64,000 bases of DNA, taken from Bidens hawaiensis. Lineage: Eukaryota > Streptophyta > Magnoliopsida > Asterales > Asteraceae. Numbering within the stretch: the stretch's first letter is position 1; each line of letters opens with the position of its first letter. The notes under the pieces are model-generated. The model ran no database searches, was not told the origin of the DNA, and saw nothing but the letters and a program-made list of their open reading frames with translations. A program made the translations under genes and the position numbers. Shown piece by piece: positions 58,406 through 64,000 of this stretch. The stretch lies in the NCBI GenBank assembly GCA_021521415.1, contig JAIQDT010001948.1, forward strand, positions 1 through 64,000, in the 5' to 3' direction.

Positions 58406-58735
58406 TGTTAAAATTGCAATGTGCAGTTGGCTGTACACATGGAGTGTTTGGCTCATTAGTTTAATTTTAGCATGTGTCTAATTTTTCTTTATGATTTATT
58501 TTTTCTGCAAGTTGTTTGTTCCTAAAGTTTAGGTAATTTTACGTTAAGGATTAGTGGAGTAATGGAGTCTGTTTCCTACTTTCAAGTTAGTTTTCCTTTA
58601 TTTATGTAATCGTTCTTTTATGTTGAATTAATCAAGTCAATTTCCAGAAACTAGTTAATTTATTCTTCTTTAGTTTCCTGCATTTTCAATTCTCATACCT
58701 TCATATTTGAGTTTTGTGATCCACTGTGTTTATCA
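58406..58735 (+). repeat. 3' LTR of the outer Copia element (330 bp)
   Basis: Begins TGTTAAAATTGCAATGTGCA after the purine tract GAGAGGGAG and ends TTTATCA. Uninterrupted, it is the empty-site reference for the insert in the 5' LTR. Confidence 0.9.
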
Positions 58736-59070
58736 ATGTGCGTGCTTGCTTGTTTGCTTTGCTGCCACCACCAAATCGCACCATCTATCTATTCCACCCA
58801 ATAAAGCCCAATCCGTGGGGGTTCACGGTTTGGTTTAAAACCGTCTAAACCGGTTATCGGTTTGGTTTCATGATTGATTTTTAATTCTAGTTTTCGGTCT
58901 GTCAGTTTATTTTCAAATCATAGCTAACGTTTTGGATCACTCAAATACGTGAAGGATAACAACTTAGTCCAAGAACCTTTCACTCCATAAACCTTCATTA
59001 TCCATAAATCCGCACGAATTCCAGGATAATCACAAAGCACATATTACTCACTACACTACAATCACCATTG
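58736..59070. other. Flank of the Copia element
   Basis: Contains an aaccg-rich patch (58815-58870) like the hAT subterminal repeats. No gene seen. Confidence 0.4.
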
Positions 59071-59322
59071 TTACATTTTGAGTGTTTGGAAACCAATAAC
59101 AAAAATAAGATTAAAATACATTAAATACATATACCTGTTTGTTAAGTGAAAAAGGATGGTACATGATATATACTCTATAAAGCATTACCAATGGAATTGC
59201 AAATTTCTTGCGAGTACTCAGCTAGAACCGCATTCATAAAGTTGATAAATAATATGTAAAAGAAGAGAAAACGCATCATATTTTTCTTTCATCACAAACA
59301 AGATTTGTGTATATTAAACAAT
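59071..59322 (-). repeat. Duplicated GASA intron segment (copy 2)
   Basis: Matches 41661-41960 minus a 30-35-bp gap. On the minus strand its first-exon-like frame is intact: it starts MMRFLFFYILFINFMNAVLA, a good secretion signal, and runs to a GT donor after CNSIG (phase 1, as in the GASA gene). No downstream GASA exon follows in the window. Confidence 0.8.
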
Positions 59323-60810
59323 AGTGTTTTTAGGCAACTATTTATAATTGATTTCCTGACTTGTTAATTAGGAGTTTTGTTATATACAATTAATAATAGC
59401 ATTTATTATAATCTATTAATTTACTGACTTGTTAAATGTGTATTTTCTTAATTTTTCCAAACATTTTATATAAATATTGCAAAATGAAAAATACATATTA
59501 TATATATCTTGGTGTTTAGTATTAAATCATTGAAATTGAATATTATAATTATAATCCATATGAATAACGATTTACTATATGAATTATCTATCATTTATTT
59601 ATATAACTTTTTTGTGTAGTATAAATGGTTAGCAACAAGAATATCAATATTTAGTTTTCAATATTTTTCTTTTATAACTCAAACAAAAATGTTTCAGAAA
59701 CATATATTTTATGATTTGATTTATACTTTTTTTATACATTTAAATATATTTAGTTTATTATATCTTATAAGATAAATTGCTTAATTAAAAATATTCAAAA
59801 TTTTAAACCAAAAAATATGTTTCAATCCATTTCCACTATTTTCGCTTTCCAAAAATCATTTAGGATATGGAAACCTAGAATATCGTTTTCATCAGTTATT
59901 TACATCATTTCAATATTATATTAACTTAGTAATTTTATTTATATATAAATACAACGATTTAAGGTTATGTTAATGTTACATGTTGGGTGATACATAATTA
60001 CAGTGTCTAATAAAGTTTATATTCAAAATAATAAAGCTATAAACAATTTTATTTTTAAAAAGTTACTGTTAGTTGAACATGAGTTTAAGGTTATTATTTT
60101 TTTGTCATTTTTCACTCATATGAAATGAAACAAATCATTTTGTTATATTTAAATTTTAGGTTTTATATGTTTCTTGATTATACAATTTTTAATTTTAATA
60201 TATAAAATTAATTAAAATTTGTCATATGCAGTATATTAATAACAACAAATAATTATTTAATGATCAATCAATTTCAGATTCTAAAGACTCTAATGATGAT
60301 TATATCATCAAAGTTCAGGTAATCTGTTTTTTTTTTTTGAATAATCATGTTTTTTTATAAACATGAGCGAATGATCTCAAATGACATCATATATATTAAT
60401 TGATCAAAGGTATGAAATTTTATGTGTATGAATATTTTTTTGTTAGTATCATGGATGTATATTATCATTTATCTAGGGTCGCGGTATGCACTTGAATAAC
60501 TTTATTTGTCACACAGATAACTATACATGGCTATATCAAGAGTTATAAGCAGACATATATATTACTTTAACAAGAGTTACAAGCATATATGGACTAAAGA
60601 TTTTGTTTTATGATAAATAATGTATACCAACTAATACAATCACAAATGTAGTGTACAAGAAAAGTTTTGCTTATTTGTAACATATATTTATGTAATTTTT
60701 ATATAAATTGTATTAACAATAAATGATGATTTTGTTTACTGTAATTCACTTCATAGTTAAAGTTTAAATTTTTTATCAATTACCCGTGTAATACGCGGGC
60801 CTCAAACTAG
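59323..60810 (+). mobile_element. Helitron 3' part ending in CTAG
   Basis: AT-rich non-coding DNA ends in the hairpin CCCGTGTA/TACGCGGG (60783-60799) followed by CTAG (60807-60810) and a host T. The 5' terminus was not found, so the start given is only the end of the preceding duplicated segment. Confidence 0.65.
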
Positions 60811-60913
60811 TACTCTATAAAGCATTACCAATGGAATTGCAAATTTCTTGCGAGTACTCAGCTAGAACCGCATTCATAAAGTTGATAAATAATATGTAAA
60901 AGAAGAGAAAACG
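60811..60913 (-). repeat. Duplicated GASA intron segment (copy 3, partial)
   Basis: 103 bp matching 59169-59271, beginning at the base after the Helitron CTAG and ending where an LTR starts at 60914. Confidence 0.88.
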
Positions 60914-61902
60914 TGAAGAAACACTAATGGACCCCGGGCAGATTACGGATAATCTGGGGGTTAGATAGATGTTTCCCACGAGGGGTTAGACCCGACAAAG
61001 ATGGTTCTTCTGATAACCTGCAAAACAGACACCGTGAGCTCGTCACTGAGAAGGGGGGGTTCCTCCTTGTGACCACCCTCCGGCGTGAGAATCAGACTAG
61101 ATTGCTCTTGAATATAAATATATATATTAAGAGATTGCTAGAGCAGATATCATGTATAATATGTAAGATACAAGATAGTATATGATAAGATGAGATGATC
61201 ATACCATTTGGGGTATTTATAGCCGAAGGTAGGTTTCCAAGAAGGTATAGCCGGCTGAATAGTATTCCTGTTCTACCAACTGTGGCCTACGCACGTGCCA
61301 TGCTGGTAGTTGGTGGGTAGGCAGCGGCTGACAGTGACCAGGCCTGCTGTGTACTATTCCTTTTCCACCAACTGCCGGCTGTGCACGTGGTATGACAGGA
61401 GTTGGTGAGTAGGCAGCGGCTAATAGTGACATACAGTACAAGAGCATGCTGCTCGCCATACTGTTGTCAATGAGCTGTCGTATCTCTGGTCAGATCTTTT
61501 GCCCATACATCGTCAGGTACAGTACAAAAGATCTTCCCGTATCGTACGGACTGGCTTATTTGGGCGGGAGTATTCCCCCTCCTTCCTTTGTGCGGGATTG
61601 TTCCCGGCTTTGCTCATTCCTTCAGGTGACAACTGAATTATTGAGAGCTAAGTGCCTTGTGCGTGTAGCATTGCTGCGCGGGTGGCCTTCCCTGATGGCT
61701 TGTATCCGCAGCTGCGGGAACAGGCGGAGTACTTCACCATTGGGAGGCATTTCCTGCGGGAACAGCTTGCGTACTGCGCGTAAGGACGTCACGTCTCTGA
61801 GCATGGTGGGTCCTGCGGATCCAGTTGGTTTCTGCGCAGACGTCTCTCTTCAAGGTGAGTCCTGCGGGTCCAACTGGGCTCTGCTGGGACCTACCTCTTC
61901 AA
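60914..61902 (-). repeat. LTR of the Tat-like element (989 bp)
   Basis: Ends TGAAGA and TCTTCA are perfect inverted terminal hexamers. Two imperfect copies of a ~120-bp segment around ccaactg..cagcggct lie at 61270-61430. Confidence 0.75.
61214..61221 (-). promoter_or_regulatory. TATA box of the LTR
   Basis: Minus strand GGCTATAAATACCCC lies about 680 bp into the LTR from its start at 61902, a plausible U3/R promoter. Confidence 0.6.
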
Positions 61903-61916
61903 GTCCCCCCAGTCCA
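61903..61916 (-). other. Polypurine tract
   Basis: Minus strand GGACTGGGGGGACT abuts the LTR start TGAAGA. Confidence 0.7.
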
Positions 61917-63021
61917 ATGTTCTTCTCATGAATGCTTAATAAAGTGAGGTGAACTTTTGGACTTAGGCAAAGGGTTTTGAAAAGGGTTTAGTTTTAAGGT
62001 TTTCCATGGGGATTCTTCCCGCGAAAGTCCTTATGTCACTTGCAGAAATTCCCGACTTTCCTGCTTGATCTTTGGGTATGATGCGGGTAGGTCTGTAACC
62101 TCCTCGCAAGTCAGGAGCGTTGTGTCCCACTTGTGTGGATTCTCCATGAGGTTTTGGTAGTTTTGAACATAGTGATCAATTGTGTTAAAACCACCAATTC
62201 CATCCTGGAGCTTCAAATAATGTAGTTCTCGACGTTCCCGCTATGCGGGGATGTTATTCCCGTTTCCGCAAGCATTGCCCAGAAGATCCTTCTTGGTTTC
62301 AATTCCCTGCGGAGCGCTAGGTATGTGAAGGGTTTTGCCTTGACATTGTACCCGCACTCGTCTTACGGTTACTTTACTTCCAAGGTATTCCTGGCGTCAA
62401 TTCCCTGCGGGTGCTAAGTATGTGAAGGGTTTTGCCTTGACACTGTACCCGCACCCGTCTTATAGTTACTTGGTTGCCAAGGTATTCATGGCGTCAATTC
62501 CCTGCGGGTGCTAAGTATGTGAAGGGCTTTGCCTTAACACTGTACCCGCACCTGTCTTATAGTTACTTGGTCGCCGAGGTATTCTTGGCTTCAATTCCCT
62601 GCAGGTGCTAAGTATGTGAAGGGTTTTGCCTTAACACTGTACTCGCACCTGTCTTACAGTTACTTGGTTGCCAAGGTAAGGGGTATTTTCCCGCTTACTT
62701 TTGAATCTTTTTGAATTTTTTAAAATTCGAAGAGTTGGTGAAAGGATAAGAACAGTCCAAACTGTTGAAACGTCGTGCGACGGTTTCTTCTGACTGTGTT
62801 AGGACGTGCAGGAAGTTATGGTGACGTGACAGTACATGGTCATTCCAGACGCTTTTTCAGGCGCGTGGGCGCGATTTTTCGGGCGCGTGGCCGCGAAATT
62901 AATGGCACGCGTCCTTTCAACAGCTGTTGCCAGCTTGCTTTTTGCCACGTGTCATAGTTTCATTGCACCTGCGATTTCTCTCTCTTCCACATTAAATTCA
63001 TCGCATTAATTGCGATTAGTA
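61917..63021. other. Spacer between LTR and extra gene
   Basis: Non-coding. Holds the 97-bp tandem repeat and, at 62946-62951, a CACGTG in the promoter region of the extra gene. Confidence 0.5.
62303..62677 (+). repeat. 97-bp tandem repeat, 3.8 units
   Basis: Units start at 62303, 62401, 62498 and 62595 with ttccctgcgg and contain tatgtgaagggttttgcctt and the cacctgtcttat block. The first unit is the most diverged. Confidence 0.92.
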
Positions 63022-63027
63022 TATAAA
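63022..63027 (+). promoter_or_regulatory. TATA box of the extra gene
   Basis: tagtatataaagagg lies 130 bp upstream of ATG 63155, followed by a CT-rich leader. Confidence 0.65.
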
Positions 63028-63154
63028 GAGGGAGAGGGTCCTTTGTAATCCACACTTACACTTTTCTCTTCATCTTCAAAACGATTTCCGGCGAATACTC
63101 ACCTTCTCAGTCGAGCATTCTCTTGAAATCGTTCTCTTCTTTCATACCTGCAAG

Positions 63155-64000
63155 ATGTCTTCTCACGATCTTGAGGCTACAGCCCAGGAGGCTGGGGTGT
63201 ACGCCGATGACAAGAGTACTGCTGGCGAGTGCCAGTGTGCTCTGCCTGTCGATCTATATCAGTACATCGTCAGGAAGTTCATGCTCGAGTCTCTCGAGCC
63301 TGAGTTTCCTGAACCTCATCAGACGGTGTATGATGCCCCCAAAGGCAAGATCGGGGTATATGCCGCATTCTTCGTCTATGGGAATCTTAGGTTCCCCTTG
63401 ACGAAGTTTGTGTACCGTGTTCTGGAGAGGCACGGTGTACACTTGACCGAGGTACACCCGATGGCGATCGCGAAGATTCGCCACTTCGAGTGGGTGTGCC
63501 GGATTCTGGGCGTTGAGCCCTTGGTCGACCGCCTGATGACCTTCTACTCTTGGAGGTGCATCCAGGGGTGGTATACTCTGATAACCCGGATCAAGGGTTT
63601 GAAGATTTGCGCAACCGAGCGCAGTCTTCGTTCATGGAAGCGGGAGTTCTTTTATATCTCCGCTCGCGCCATCCCCCTTGCCATGAAGTTCAAGAATGGG
63701 CAAGCACTCCCCAGCCTTCACGCCTCCAACTACCAGGAGTCGGAATGGTTTTCAAAGATTTCCCGAGTCCAATCTCCGGTTTACCGCTTTGCGAAGTCCG
63801 GGATGGTAATGCTCGGGATGAGCCGGGTGTGGAAGGATGCGGAGGCGCAAAAGATCCCGATCGTCCTTGAATACGGTTTGAACTCTGTCCCTTACGGTAT
63901 TCTCTGTCTTCTTTTTGTTGATTTAGACTCTCTTCTAACTTCTTGTTTATTTCAGAGGGGAACGACTTGCAGTCGCTCCTGTATCCGCGGGAGGCTGATA
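63155..64000 (+). CDS. Transposase_28-like extra protein of a Ty3/gypsy element (partial, spliced)
   Basis: Starts MSSHDLEATAQEAGVYADDK. Exon 1 runs 63155-63896; a 59-bp GT-AG intron (63897-63955) leads to exon 2 (63956 to the window edge) in phase 1, giving VPYEGNDLQSLLYPREAD. The intron contains no stop, so an unspliced product is also possible. Motifs LPVDLYQYIVRKF, APKGKIGVYAAFFVYGNLRFPL and IAKIRHFEWVCRILGVEP match, from memory, the plant 'putative gypsy type transposon' family (PF04195). The function is unknown; despite the Pfam name no transposase chemistry has been shown. GC content is higher than the surroundings and the frame has no defects in 240 codons. Confidence 0.75.
   Translation, partial: MSSHDLEATAQEAGVYADDKSTAGECQCALPVDLYQYIVRKFMLESLEPEFPEPHQTVYDAPKGKIGVYAAFFVYGNLRFPLTKFVYRVLERHGVHLTEVHPMAIAKIRHFEWVCRILGVEPLVDRLMTFYSWRCIQGWYTLITRIKGLKICATERSLRSWKREFFYISARAIPLAMKFKNGQALPSLHASNYQESEWFSKISRVQSPVYRFAKSGMVMLGMSRVWKDAEAQKIPIVLEYGLNSVPYGILCLLFVDLDSLLTSCLFQRGTTCSRSCIRGRLI

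Larger units (their letters stand above)
43627..58735 (+). mobile_element. Outer Ty1/copia retrotransposon, plus strand, host of nested insertions
   Basis: In order: 5' LTR (43627-44846, containing a 934-bp insert), tRNA-iMet primer-binding site, gag with CCHC knuckle, a 9.85-kb Ty3/gypsy insertion (45877-55722), protease and integrase remnants, RT/RNase H, polypurine tract and 3' LTR (58406-58735). Without the inserts it is about 4.3 kb, slightly short because part of integrase is deleted. The gag start codon reads GTG and several stops and frameshifts follow, so it is dead. Confidence 0.93.
60914..64000 (-). mobile_element. Probable Tat-lineage Ty3/gypsy element, 3' part, minus strand
   Basis: A 989-bp LTR (TGAAGA...TCTTCA) is followed by a purine tract on the minus strand, a tandem-repeat spacer and an oppositely oriented extra gene. 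Extra antisense ORFs between integrase and the 3' LTR are known in Tat-lineage elements, which fits this layout. The pol region lies beyond the window edge, so lineage is inferred. Confidence 0.65.

Noticed and set aside
60914..61902. LTR read as a plus-strand 5' LTR of the Transposase_28 gene
   Set aside because: The TATA box lies on the minus strand and the purine tract next to 61902 is on the minus strand; no primer-binding site follows on the plus strand.

Overview
The window is nuclear DNA of a dicot plant. It has AT-rich intergenic DNA, GT-AG introns, nested LTR retrotransposons, Helitrons, hAT and Tourist-like MITEs, and tRNA-derived SINEs. The style of the repeats (aaccggttt-rich hAT ends, short Copia LTRs, Ty3/gypsy LTRs of about 2 kb) and the gene sequences fit an asterid, most likely Asteraceae. 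That placement is an inference from pattern memory, not a search result.

Host genes: (1) a complete three-exon NAC transcription factor at 1497-2760 (+), close to the NAC018/025/056 group; (2) a small basic protein of unknown function at 17513-17734 (+); (3) an apparently intact 18-exon gene for a TRAPPII subunit of the TRS130/CLUB/TRAPPC10 family at 20646-28787 (+), whose introns hold a large hairpin, two minisatellites and a MITE; (4) a two-exon membrane-anchored SAM-methyltransferase-like gene at 32163-33730 (-) with two frameshifts; (5) a three-exon GASA/snakin gene at 41240-42741 (-), part of whose intron is duplicated 17 kb away.

Mobile DNA: a 5'-deleted Ty1/copia element at 5264-9600 (-) flanked by an unusual 70-bp direct duplication; a Helitron remnant ending at 16285; two short hAT elements with perfect 8-bp target duplications (16419-16816 and 19578-19931); a Tourist-like MITE (18301-18503); SINEs near 10.1 kb and 37.6 kb. 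From 43.6 to 58.7 kb there is a three-layer nest: a Ty1/copia element (+) carries a Helitron-like insert in its 5' LTR and a 9.85-kb Ty3/gypsy chromovirus (-) in its gag/protease region, with a GGGAA target duplication. A second Helitron end lies at 60810. From 60914 to the window edge is the 3' part of a probable Tat-lineage Ty3/gypsy element (-) with an extra, spliced, antisense gene of the Transposase_28 type.

The retroelement coding regions are broken by stops, frameshifts or deletions, except the extra antisense gene at the right edge, which is open as far as it can be read. The most unusual structures are the gag-derived hairpin in TRS130 intron 2, the 70-bp duplication around the first Copia element, the leader reading frame of the chromovirus, the extra gene of the Tat-like element, and the filled/empty Helitron site pair made by a local duplication.
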